From positions 46,871-110,870 of the forward strand of contig CALGTK010000376.1 of the NCBI GenBank assembly GCA_937904325.1: a stretch of 64,000 nucleotides of DNA, written 5' to 3'. Within the stretch, counting starts at the first letter, position 1, and the number at the start of each line of letters is the position of its first letter. The position numbers and the translations under genes are program-made. Source of the stretch: an uncultured Planctomyces sp. (GTDB lineage: Bacteria; Planctomycetota; Planctomycetia; Planctomycetales; Planctomycetaceae). This document shows positions 1 through 7,549 of this stretch, one piece after another. Below the pieces are notes generated by a model that did no database searches, was not told the origin of the DNA, and worked only from the letters and a program-made list of their open reading frames with translations.

Positions 1-265
1 CAAGCACGGACCGTGTCCAGAAAATGGCGCGCTCAGCTCCGGCATTGAAACCTTCGGGGTCGAATAACGCTCCCTGGTCGTGATTGCCAAGCAACGAAGT
101 CGTGCAGTGCTCGCGAACCCGGTCGATACATTCACGTGGGTTAGGGCCGTATCCGACGATATCGCCGAGACAGTAGATCTCGTCAATCTTCTGCCCTTTG
201 ATGTCGGCAAGCACCGCTTCAAGGGCGTCGAGATTTCCATGAATGTCGCTAAAGATCGCTCTCAA
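1..265 (-). CDS. Metallophosphoesterase, YfcE/calcineurin-like (partial, C-terminus off window)
   Basis: This reading frame is absent from the ORF track because it runs off the left edge. Reading the minus strand from a TTG at 265 gives [19 protein letters not shown] and continues with the motifs [10 protein letters not shown] and GNHD. These are the metal-binding D-x-H, GD and GNHD motifs of the calcineurin-like phosphoesterase superfamily, in the arrangement of small bacterial YfcE-type or PrpE-like phosphatases. The start is supported by GGAG seven bases upstream and because the family begins immediately before the (F)SDIHGN strand. About 88 residues are visible, and the histidine-rich C-terminal half lies outside the window. 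The substrate (phosphoprotein, phosphodiester or nucleotide) cannot be told from this fragment. Confidence 0.85.
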   Translation of the reverse strand, partial: MRAIFSDIHGNLDALEAVLADIKGQKIDEIYCLGDIVGYGPNPRECIDRVREHCTTSLLGNHDQGALFDPEGFNAGAERAIFWTRSVL

Positions 266-1101
266 GGGAGAACTCCGTACAAGTTGCGAAACCTGTGATT
301 ACACAGGCCCGCAACCTGATTTAAATAGCGGCCTGTCAAAAAAAGACACGGCCGAAGCCGCAACATTCGAAATTCCGCTCAATCGCGAATCAACACGCGA
401 CAGCATCGTCGAATGCGAAAACAGTTAGAAACGTATCCCCGACTATCTCGGCATTCTCTGGCCGAACTCGATCAGATTTCGCCAAACCTTCGCACAATAC
501 GAAAAACCGGATTACGAAGTCGGTTTGGAATCTTAGTTGAGCGGCGCAGAACCGGTCAAGCAGGCCGAATTGCTACACATCGGCTGGAAATCCGCAAACA
601 GACGCTCGAATCTTACATCTAACACTGAAGAAGTCTGAACGCCACGTTGTCAGCTTTCATTGATGCTCACTCGCCCGGCCGAAACACCATAACTAAGGCA
701 CATCCCGGAAGCCATTCATGTCTGTTGTGCCGGTTTGGCAAGCTCTTTTACAGATTCTTGACCGCGTGTCTTAATCAGCATCGGCCTGTCAACGCTCGGA
801 AGCGCAACTGCGTCAAAGCTCGCCCGAACGGTAGCACACAGGAGTTCACTGACTATGCCGATGGCGCAGTTTCGCCGGCCGTACAACGTGACACTTCCGC
901 CGAGTTGCACAACCTGGACGAGCATGATGCCAAATCTCGACAGTGTTTTGTTGACGACTCACCACCCTGGTCCAGGTTTCAACAAGAGACGGCATCCAGC
1001 CATGGGGCGCACCTGCCGAACGAACGACTATGGCGATTGTGACGGACAAAGTGAGCGATTAACTCACTGCATCCTCGCGACAACGCTGAAAGAAAGAAGC
1101 C
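266..1101. other. Intergenic stretch, no recognisable gene
   Basis: About 840 bases separate the divergent phosphoesterase and sigma-54 regulator genes. The ORFs listed here (61 to 131 residues) are overlapping, low-complexity in style and contain no motif I recognise. None has a convincing start site. The stretch must carry the promoters of both flanking genes. It may be a decayed gene like those further right, but I could not identify a parent family. Confidence 0.5.
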
Positions 1102-2499
1102 ATGAAGAATAATCACGGTTCACTGCTGGTGGTTGACGACGATCAACACATCCTCGAAGCCATGGCTGATTACCTGCGTGGTCTGGGCCATCGAACAGAA
1201 ACCGCTTCGACCTGTCAGCAGGCAATTGATCGAATGGCAGAATTCCCGTTCGAAGTCGTCATCTGCGATGTCAATCTGCCGGACCAGGACGGTTTCCACC
1301 TGTTGGAATGGGCAACGCAAAACAGTCCAGAGAGCTCGGTCATCATGCTGACCGGGTACGGAACGATCGAAAGCGCCGTTGAAGCCATTCGGGTCGGTGC
1401 CTTCGACTACTTAACCAAGCCCGTCATCGACGACGAACTTAACCTCGCCATCCAGCGAGCACTCGGTCAGCGAGCCATCGTCGAAGAGAATAAGAGTCTG
1501 CGCAAGCAACTCAACGAACGATTCGGTCTCTCAAACATCGTCGGTCGCGATTACAAAATGCAGAAGATGTTCGACCTGATCGAAAGCGTCGCCGACACAC
1601 GAGCAACGGTCATGGTGCTCGGCGAAAGCGGCACCGGAAAAACGATGACCGCGCGAGCCGTCCATCAACTCAGCTCCCGCGGCGATCAGGAATTCGTTGA
1701 AGTCGCGTGTGGTGCCCTGCCTGACACATTGCTCGAAAGTGAACTTTTCGGACATGTCGAAGGTGCATTCACCGGAGCTACTCACGACAAAATTGGTAAG
1801 TTCCTGCAGGCCGACGGCGGCACGATTTTCCTCGACGAAATCGCAACCGCGTCACCGAGCCTGCAGGTCAAGCTGCTGCGAGTCCTGCAGGATCGTGAAT
1901 TCGAACCAGTCGGCGGAACGACCACCCACAAGGTCGACGTTCGCCTGATCCTGGCAACTAACGACGACCTCGAAGAACGCGTCCGAGCTGGAACGTTCCG
2001 ACAAGACCTCTTTTATAGAATCAACGTGATCTCAATCACGCAACCGCCTCTTCGAGAACGTATGGGTGACATTCCACTCCTCGTTGAACACTACATCGGC
2101 GAAATGAACGAGCGAAATGGCAAAGACGTCAAACGATTTGACGAATCCACGCTGCAGCTCATGCAACGTTACAACTGGCCGGGCAACGTTCGCGAACTGG
2201 TCAACGTTGTCGAGCGAGCCGTCGTGCTGGCACGAAACGAAACCGTCATGGTTGACGACCTGCCAGAGAACATCCGTCGCGATGATCCAAACCGCAATAC
2301 TCTGGAACTCCCCGGTTCTGCAGGATCATTGCGGTCGGCACTCGTCATACCAGAGCGCCAGATCATTTTGAACGCACTGGAGCAGCACGGCTGGAACCGC
2401 CAAAAGACTGCCGCAGCGTTGAGCATCAACCGAACGACGCTCTACAAAAAGATGAAGAAGTACGACATCAGCTTCGAAAAACAACTCGCCGAGTGCTAA
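1102..2499 (+). CDS. NtrC-family sigma-54-dependent response regulator
   Basis: This is a complete three-domain bacterial enhancer-binding protein of 465 residues. The N-terminal receiver (about 5-120) has the acidic triplet VVDDDQ, the phospho-acceptor Asp56 in VICDVNLPD and the conserved lysine in YLTKP. The AAA+ domain (about 145-380) has Walker A GESGTGKT, the sigma-54 contact loop GAFTGA, Walker B GGTIFLDE and the arginine-finger region [10 protein letters not shown]. The C-terminus is a Fis-type helix-turn-helix ([20 protein letters not shown]). It would activate RNA polymerase carrying RpoN when phosphorylated. The cognate histidine kinase is not adjacent, so it is an orphan here. The ATG follows a purine-rich AAAGAAAGAAG segment. 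A strong terminator follows the gene, so it is probably monocistronic. Target genes cannot be inferred. Confidence 0.95.
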   Translation: MKNNHGSLLVVDDDQHILEAMADYLRGLGHRTETASTCQQAIDRMAEFPFEVVICDVNLPDQDGFHLLEWATQNSPESSVIMLTGYGTIESAVEAIRVGAFDYLTKPVIDDELNLAIQRALGQRAIVEENKSLRKQLNERFGLSNIVGRDYKMQKMFDLIESVADTRATVMVLGESGTGKTMTARAVHQLSSRGDQEFVEVACGALPDTLLESELFGHVEGAFTGATHDKIGKFLQADGGTIFLDEIATASPSLQVKLLRVLQDREFEPVGGTTTHKVDVRLILATNDDLEERVRAGTFRQDLFYRINVISITQPPLRERMGDIPLLVEHYIGEMNERNGKDVKRFDESTLQLMQRYNWPGNVRELVNVVERAVVLARNETVMVDDLPENIRRDDPNRNTLELPGSAGSLRSALVIPERQIILNALEQHGWNRQKTAAALSINRTTLYKKMKKYDISFEKQLAEC

Positions 2500-2531
2500 A
2501 CAAATTGTGAATTCATCGCTGAAATCTGATC

Positions 2532-2571
2532 AACTGCCGAAACCGTTGTTGCAATGGGTTCGGCAGTTTTT
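2532..2571 (+). terminator. Rho-independent terminator after the NtrC-type regulator
   Basis: An 11-13 bp inverted repeat (AACTGCCGAAACC paired with GGGTTCGGCAGTT) with a loop of about 11 bases is followed directly by a run of T residues. It begins about 30 bases after the stop codon of the sigma-54 regulator and is oriented to end that transcript. Confidence 0.85.
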
Positions 2572-2628
2572 CGTTGCCCGACTGGCTACAACGAGAGTAG
2601 ACGATCACGACTAATCGCCATCGACAAT

Positions 2629-2776
2629 TGCTCCACCAGCCTGAAGTACACATCGCGACAAAGGCTCCAATATCGATACTTTTGAATAGAAGTCGAACGC
2701 GACTGTCCGCAAACAGAATGTTTACTCCGCCAGCGTAAAAGCTGTTGGCATCCTGAATGTTGATCAATTTCACCAC
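2629..2776 (-). pseudogene. DUF1559 protein, C-terminal remnant
   Basis: The minus-strand reading contains NSFYAGGVNILFADSRVR and KSIDIGAFVAMCTSGWWS. This matches the signature C-terminus of planctomycete DUF1559 (pilin-like, H-x9-DG) proteins, which usually reads like SFHPGGVNVLFADGSVRF followed by SI and LCTRAGGE. The diagnostic H and DG positions are changed (Y for H, DS for DG). The roughly 250 residues expected upstream, including the N-terminal methylation motif, are absent. It is therefore a decayed tail, not a functional gene. Identification rests on motif resemblance only. Confidence 0.6.
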
Positions 2777-2901
2777 GGCCGGCCGAATGACCGTGACACC
2801 GGCTGACAGTCGCCCCTTTACTTAAAAAAACTTATCAGGATCGACCCGGCCGGTTCCATCGGCGCATCTCAAATCGCAAAAAACGAATGACTGCTCATCG
2901 A

Positions 2902-3370
2902 TTAAAGTATATCTTCAGCGAGCCTTTTGAGCGGGCGCAGGCTCTTATCGACAACCCACCACAGAATTGAAATCCGAACGTTGACCGAACATCTGATAAC
3001 CATTCCGAGCAGCCATATCAGGCCGCTAACTGCGAGAACAATCGGTACAGTCTCGCTGGCAACGACCTGGGTGACTTTGCGTCGGTTGGGAAAAACGAAC
3101 GAGTCAACACATCCTGCGTCATGCCCTTGCGACCCAGGTTGCGACGAATCCTGCAGGAGCTCTTCTTCGACGTGCGGCAGAAACTGAATTCGAGCGCAAC
3201 GTCCAGGCCGTCCGTCAGGTTAGTCAGTACCTGCAAATCCGGGGACGCTTATCGCACCGTCAATTCCGGGAAGGTCTCCCGTCTCAAGCCACCGCGACCT
3301 CTACCAGCCCCTCATCGCCCAGTCTGAGCTGGTAGTACTCGGGACGAATGTTCCACGCGAATTCCTGCAT
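2902..3370 (-). pseudogene. Sensor histidine kinase remnant (sensor region, second TM and start of HAMP)
   Basis: Three frames must be joined. An ATG at 3370 opens MQEFAWNIRPEYYQLRL and stops after 28 codons. Another frame gives DGRPGRCARIQFLPHVEEE. This runs on through a hydrophobic segment IVLAVSGLIWLLGM and a HAMP-like SLRPLKRLAEDI before a TAA at 2902. That order (periplasmic sensor, DGRPGR motif, transmembrane helix, LRPL-RLAEDI) is the N-terminal half of OmpR-associated sensor kinases of the CusS/heavy-metal type. HisKA and HATPase domains are missing. It lies directly downstream of the OmpR-type regulator remnant, the usual gene order for such pairs. Internal stops, frameshifts and truncation show it is dead. 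Confidence 0.65.
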
Positions 3371-3384
3371 GCGGCACTTTGAAA

Positions 3385-3767
3385 CTCGATGCGAACTTCG
3401 ACTACGTTGCTGTGAGCGTACGAGTGACCTGTTTCGATGCCGTGTTAATCCGAAGGTTTCCGTCCTCGAACATCGGGTTCAGTTTGTCATACCGACATCG
3501 CACCAGCACGTTGACCCGAGCGAATAACTCGTCGAAAGAAAAAAGTTTGATGAGGTGATCATCATTCCCGGCGTTCAGTCTGACGACTCGGTTTTCAACC
3601 TCGCCTTTGGCCGTCCGAATGAGAATCCCGACCCCCGCCCCAGGTATTATGAAGCTGCTTGAGAATGACCATTCCTGACTCTGCCGGAAGCATCAGGTCG
3701 AGGTTGATGGCGTCGTGGGTATTGTTCTGCGCATGCCACAAATCTTCGCGACCAACAGAAGGCGCAT
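3385..3767 (-). pseudogene. OmpR-family response regulator remnant
   Basis: An ATG at 3767 begins MRLLLV, the usual first strand of an OmpR receiver. The next recognisable part, in another frame, is EDLWHAQNNTHDAINLDLMLP, corresponding to the phospho-acceptor region. A further frameshift leads to LNAGNDDHLIKLFSFDELFA followed by RVNVLVRCRY and NLRINTASKQVTR. These match the alpha4-beta5-alpha5 region (normally GADDYLVKPF-FDELLARV) and the linker into the winged helix. The DNA-binding domain is mostly deleted; a shifted SNVVEVRI may be its end. The conserved Lys-Pro is now Lys-Leu. At least two frameshifts and internal deletions make this a pseudogene, paired with the kinase remnant downstream. 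Confidence 0.7.
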
Positions 3768-3998
3768 CAAGACTCCTGTAGAGCTTCGAAGCTTTCGAAC
3801 ATCCAGAAACGCCGCCGCGTCAGACGATGAATACATCCGAGCTAATCGTTGTTCTCGAATATTGAAACTTAATCAAAAAGCGTCTCGAAAATGACAGAAC
3901 GGGTAAAAATCTGCCAAGTCGTTCTCAAATCTCAAAACGGCCAAACGCTCACTGGAGCTCGTGTTCCGCCACATCAAGAAACGTCTCAGCAACCACTA

Positions 3999-4376
3999 AA
4001 CAGGTCGCAATGCAGCCGACTGTTCAATCGCCAACGCGGCAAGATAAACGACGTACCAATCCATTCTGCATTCGACGTCGGCGGTCAGGTCGAACAAGTC
4101 GAATCGCCACTGTTTCACTTTTCCAAGGCCACCATCTCGGTAAAAGTAAAACAATTCAACAACTGGACAGACGAGCTCTCTGTCAGCCGATTCGAAAAAA
4201 ACAAGTACCGATCGCCCTGAGCCCTGCTCTTCTATCTTCCCTTCGCCTTTCTGATAACGTTCTTCTTCAAACGACAATTCGTAAACGGGTGGGTCGGATT
4301 TATTGGCAGCGTCTGCATGGTCTTTTACGCATTCCTGAAAGACGCGAAAAGCTACGAACATACCCGCCACGTGGCG
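3999..4376 (+). pseudogene. Family 2 glycosyltransferase (LPS core WaaE/KdtX-like), C-terminal remnant
   Basis: The frame starting at 3891 reads CSRLFNRQRGKINDVPIHSA, then VESPLFHFSKATISVKVKQF, then a TGA at 4218. In the same frame it continues ALLFYLPFAFLITFFFKRQF and GFIGSVCMVFYAFLKDAK. This resembles the C-terminal half of WaaE-type glycosyltransferases: the RLF-R-G segment, an H-S/Y pair, then a hydrophobic block and F-D/N-G-GF-AFY-FLK-AK. The N-terminal nucleotide-sugar binding half is absent. Only one in-frame stop separates the two visible halves, so loss may be fairly recent, or the TGA might be a sequencing error. Even with the stop repaired the gene would lack its catalytic half. 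Confidence 0.55.
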
Positions 4377-4588
4377 CTGAGTGGCGCCAACCTCATGGCA
4401 CAAATGCTGGCCACTGACGGACAGCCACCAGGCAAGCTCACGCCGAAATCCGCCTGCAACGAAAATCCGGCATCGGAACAGGACAACGGCGATCAGCGCT
4501 GCCTGACCAAAACTCGTTCTCGCTATGAGTCTGACGAGAACCACCAATGGACACCGACAAACACGAATGACGAATTGAGGATTTGTGT

Positions 4589-5365
4589 CTACTCACGTTG
4601 ATCCGTGGTTCTTTCTCTGGTCAGGCGCTCCGCCGATAGTGTGGCACCAAGTTGCAGCAACTGCCGCGCACTTTGGAAGTCTTCACCGGCCAACGCTGAA
4701 AGAACCATTGCCTCGCCCGTTGATGGATGGCTGACTTGCAACTCGCTGGCGACAAGCATTAGTCGGCGGATTCCAAACTCAGTTTCGATGAGCTGGTTCA
4801 CTCGATTATCACCGTGCTTGATGTCTCCAATGATGGGATGGGCGATGTGCTTGAGGTGTCGCCTGATCTGGTGACGCCTTCCCGTTCGCGGAGTCACCCG
4901 TAGAAACGAGAAGCGACTTGTCGGATACTTCCCCGCTGAGATTGGCAACTCCGATCTCGCCAACGTTTCAAACTCCGTGATCGCTGCCTTCGCCGGCTTG
5001 TCTGCAGCGGTCTCCACCGGCGTCGCAATTCTGTCGTACGGTTCTTTAAGCGGCATGTCGATCGTGCCGGTGTCATCCGTATAGCCACGAACAATCGCGT
5101 GGTAAGTCTTTGCGACTTCCCGCCGCTCAAACTGAGTCGTCAGTACTCGAGCCGCATCGGAATTTAACCCAAAGATCAGAACTCCCGACGTTGCCCGATC
5201 AAGTCGATGGACTGTGAAAACTCGTTGGCCGAGTTGCCGGCCCAGCGTCCGTACAACGTTTTCCCTCTCGCGTGTCGCGACAAAACTTCGATGTACAAGC
5301 AGGTCCGGCGGCTTGTTAACAGCCACGCATTTGTCGTCGAGATATAGAATCTCAAGTTCGTTCAT
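4589..5365 (-). CDS. truC: RluA-family RNA pseudouridine synthase, TruC-like
   Basis: This is a 258-residue protein that isomerises uridine to pseudouridine in RNA. The N-terminus LEILYLDDKCVAVNKPPDLL and LVHRS match the TruC branch of the RluA family, which modifies U65 of tRNA in the best-known member. The catalytic motif HRLDRATSGVLIF carries the essential aspartate. Later motifs include KTYHAIVRGY and TGRRHQIRRHLKHIAHPIIGD. There is no S4 domain, and the length is close to the 250-260 residues of TruC. It is the only intact gene in a run of pseudogenes, consistent with housekeeping selection. An rRNA-specific RluA paralogue remains possible. Confidence 0.8.
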   Translation of the reverse strand: MNELEILYLDDKCVAVNKPPDLLVHRSFVATRERENVVRTLGRQLGQRVFTVHRLDRATSGVLIFGLNSDAARVLTTQFERREVAKTYHAIVRGYTDDTGTIDMPLKEPYDRIATPVETAADKPAKAAITEFETLARSELPISAGKYPTSRFSFLRVTPRTGRRHQIRRHLKHIAHPIIGDIKHGDNRVNQLIETEFGIRRLMLVASELQVSHPSTGEAMVLSALAGEDFQSARQLLQLGATLSAERLTRERTTDQRE

Positions 5366-5585
5366 AACGCACAGGAGCGGCCTGGCCGCGAGGTTAGATC
5401 ACAAATTGAGCCGCACTCTAACGACCGCAGAGAAAATCGGCAGCGAACAGGATCCATTCTCCTTTTGAGATCCTACTTGTTTCAGCCGAAGATCTTCATA
5501 ACCGCCCTGCGAAGACTTTCGTGGACGCACTCAAATATCCAGTTTCGACGAGTCCTGATCAACTGCTGACCGAATAATTTATTCC

Positions 5586-5981
5586 ATGCATCCAGCACCG
5601 CACGCGCCACGGCCCACCGACGCCGAACTGGAAAATCTGCGAACCCTTGTGCCCCTTCAGACTGAGCACCGTCCGATACATCCATGATGAACTGAGTCAA
5701 CACGCGACGTCGTCTACACACCATACAGAAGCACATGCAAATCATGACCGACAAGACGTTGCTGATCCGCGACGAGTCAGCACAATCGCACATTTATCGA
5801 GTAAAGCAGAAGTAAACAGTGACTCAGAAACAGAGAGTGCAGGGTCTGATTTCGCGAGCGTTCGGAGGGCCGACCTAGAAACTGGCCATGCAGACTTTTG
5901 TTTTCAAAGAAGGCGCCTGCCCATAAAATCGCCGTTAGTCGACAGTTCCTTGACAAGATGGAAGGCGGGCCAAATGAGTAA
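5586..5981 (+). pseudogene. BlaI/MecI-family transcriptional repressor, frameshifted
   Basis: Pieces of one BlaI-type repressor appear in order across several frames. They are PRPTDAELENLRTL (family: PTDAELEILRVLW), CPFRLSTVRYIHDELSQ (GPSTVRDIHDEL), LHTIQKHMQIMTDKTLLIRD with ESAQSHIYRV (TTVLK-MQIMTDKGLL-RDES-RSHIYR), LISRAFGGPT plus KLAMQ, and finally LDKMEGGPNE. The last ends at a TAA overlapping the ATG of the M56 peptidase remnant, which is the standard BlaI-BlaR1 operon overlap. At least three frame changes and stops disrupt it. The parent would have been about 125 residues, a winged-helix repressor cleaved by its M56 partner. Family assignment comes from the continuous colinear motif series. 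Confidence 0.75.
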
Positions 5982-6138
5982 TCCCGCACTAATGTTGAGT
6001 CACCTTTTTGTTGAAACGCTCGGCAGGTCGCTCATTCATTTTCTCTGGCAGGGAATTCTCATGGCGACTCTCGCCGCCGTCGTACTTGTCATACTGAAAA
6101 CGCGTCGGCATCTCTTCGATACTTCGTCGACGACCTGA
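5974..6138 (+). pseudogene. M56 (BlaR1-like) membrane metallopeptidase, N-terminal remnant
   Basis: An ATG overlapping the BlaI remnant's stop opens a 54-codon frame with LGRSLIHFLWQGILMATLAA and VVLVIL. This is the first transmembrane helix of M56 BlaR1-type peptidases (typically LG-LLHFLWQGALIALLLAL). The frame stops soon after, where the next helix should begin. None of the HExxH metallopeptidase core is present before the neighbouring Gfo/Idh gene. With the BlaI remnant it forms a lost regulator/sensor pair. Confidence 0.65.
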
Positions 6139-6227
6139 CCTCAGCGAAAATTAAATCGCCGCAGGGCGGGCATCACCCAACGAAACAACAACGATTGGCG
6201 GGCAGTGACGAGGCTGCCGCTGGGTTT

Positions 6228-7406
6228 TCAGCGTGCTGCCAACGGCAGCCAGACACTATTCGCTTTACTGCTGGCAATCGTTTGCTCGATGAAGCGGACA
6301 CCTTCCAGACCGTCGTACACGTTCGGGTAAATCGTCGAACGAGGATCACGATCCCCACCAACCACTCGCCAGATCATGTCGTCGTAGGCCGACGAGTACA
6401 CATTGGCGAACGCTTCGAAGAACGCCTCGGGATGCCCACCTGGAATACGGCACGCGGCGTTTCCGGAATCGTTCATGTGAGCCTGTCCTGGAGCGCGATC
6501 GTAGATTCGCTGAGGCTGCCCCGTCTGGCGAATCGTCAACGAATCAGGTTCTTCCTGCCGCCATGACAGCGATGCTTTGTCCCCGTCAATTTCGATCGAA
6601 AGATCGTTGAGCCGCCCGTGAGTAACCTGGCTGACCGTCACCATGATCAGTGCGTCGTTCAAGCATCGCACCAACGCATGCCCATAATCATCAAGCTGTC
6701 GCCCTGAAAACGTTGTCAACTTGCCAAGCACTTCGGCAGGCTGCAGACCGCTCATGTACCGCGCGAGGTTATAAGCGTGTGTGCCAACGTCACCGATCGT
6801 CGCTCCTGGCCCGTTCCTGCGAGGGTCGTCTTTCCAGGTTCCGCGTTCGGCGGGTTGCGTCGGATCAACAGCCCACATCCAACCCTGGACATAGTTGGCA
6901 CGCACCGCTCGAATTTCACCCAGCTCATCCGCAGCGATCATCTCCCTCGCCTGACGGACCATCGGGTAGCCCGTGTAGTTGTGAGTCAGCGCGAAGACTG
7001 CTCCGGTCTCTTCAACGAGCCGAACCAGCGTTTCCGCATCGGCAGTATTCGTCGTCATCGGCTTGTCGCACAGGACGTTGAAACCGGCTGCCAGCGATGC
7101 CTTGGCCATAGGGAAATGCAGAAAGTTCGGCGTGGCGATACTGACGAAGTCAACGCGTTCGTCGTCAGGCCGAGCGGCTTCGGTTACCAGCATTTCTTCC
7201 CACGACGCGTACGCTCGCGCGGGGTCGACTCCGAAAGCCAGCGCCGTCTCGCGCGACCGATCCATTGACGACGAAAAAGCTCCGGCAACCAGCTCGGCTC
7301 GACCATCAAGCTGCGCTGCCGTGCGGTGCACTTTTCCGATAAATCCAGCACCGCCGCCGCCGATCAGGGCCATTCGGAGTTTTCGATTGAGTGAAGCATT
7401 CAACAT
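6228..7406 (-). CDS. Gfo/Idh/MocA family oxidoreductase (cytoplasmic)
   Basis: This 392-residue NAD(P)-dependent dehydrogenase has a Rossmann fold at the N-terminus (LRMALIGGGGAGFIGKVH) and the family's active-site segment CDKPMTTN at about residue 115. The second motif, VDPTQPAERGTWKDDPRRNG with ATIGDVGTHAYNLARY, is characteristic of the inositol/glucose-fructose-like C-terminal domain. There is no export signal, unlike the divergent neighbour at 7550. Such enzymes oxidise or epimerise sugars and polyols; the substrate cannot be read from sequence. The ATG at 7406 is taken because the NAD-binding strand begins about ten residues later. Confidence 0.9.
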   Translation of the reverse strand: MLNASLNRKLRMALIGGGGAGFIGKVHRTAAQLDGRAELVAGAFSSSMDRSRETALAFGVDPARAYASWEEMLVTEAARPDDERVDFVSIATPNFLHFPMAKASLAAGFNVLCDKPMTTNTADAETLVRLVEETGAVFALTHNYTGYPMVRQAREMIAADELGEIRAVRANYVQGWMWAVDPTQPAERGTWKDDPRRNGPGATIGDVGTHAYNLARYMSGLQPAEVLGKLTTFSGRQLDDYGHALVRCLNDALIMVTVSQVTHGRLNDLSIEIDGDKASLSWRQEEPDSLTIRQTGQPQRIYDRAPGQAHMNDSGNAACRIPGGHPEAFFEAFANVYSSAYDDMIWRVVGGDRDPRSTIYPNVYDGLEGVRFIEQTIASSKANSVWLPLAAR

Positions 7407-7549
7407 TATTTTTCGCCTAGTCGCTTTGAAAGTCCCGCAAAATTTGCGAGGCTCGTTGCACTCTTAAACGTGAGCGGAAAGACTACAAGTGCGACGTTTC
7501 CATAACCACTCGCGTGACCGTCTTTCTGCTTCCCGACAGGAGTTCGAAC

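Noticed and set aside
647-1042. 131-residue plus-strand ORF between the phosphoesterase and the sigma-54 regulator
   Set aside because: No motif, no ribosome-binding site, overlapping ORFs on both strands and uneven composition; nothing supports coding.
4218-4220. TGA recoding (for example selenocysteine) in the glycosyltransferase remnant
   Set aside because: No downstream SECIS-like hairpin, the position is not a redox site, the gene already lacks its N-terminal half, and TGA is used as a normal stop elsewhere here.
3996-4547. 183-residue minus-strand ORF with hydrophobic segments, first read as a membrane protein
   Set aside because: The opposite strand carries a coherent, colinear glycosyltransferase remnant with the same hydrophobic block read correctly, so the minus-strand ORF is its shadow.
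4640-4660. Sigma-54-like promoter TGGCAC-TTGCA
   Set aside because: The spacer is one base too short and the site lies inside the pseudouridine synthase coding sequence.
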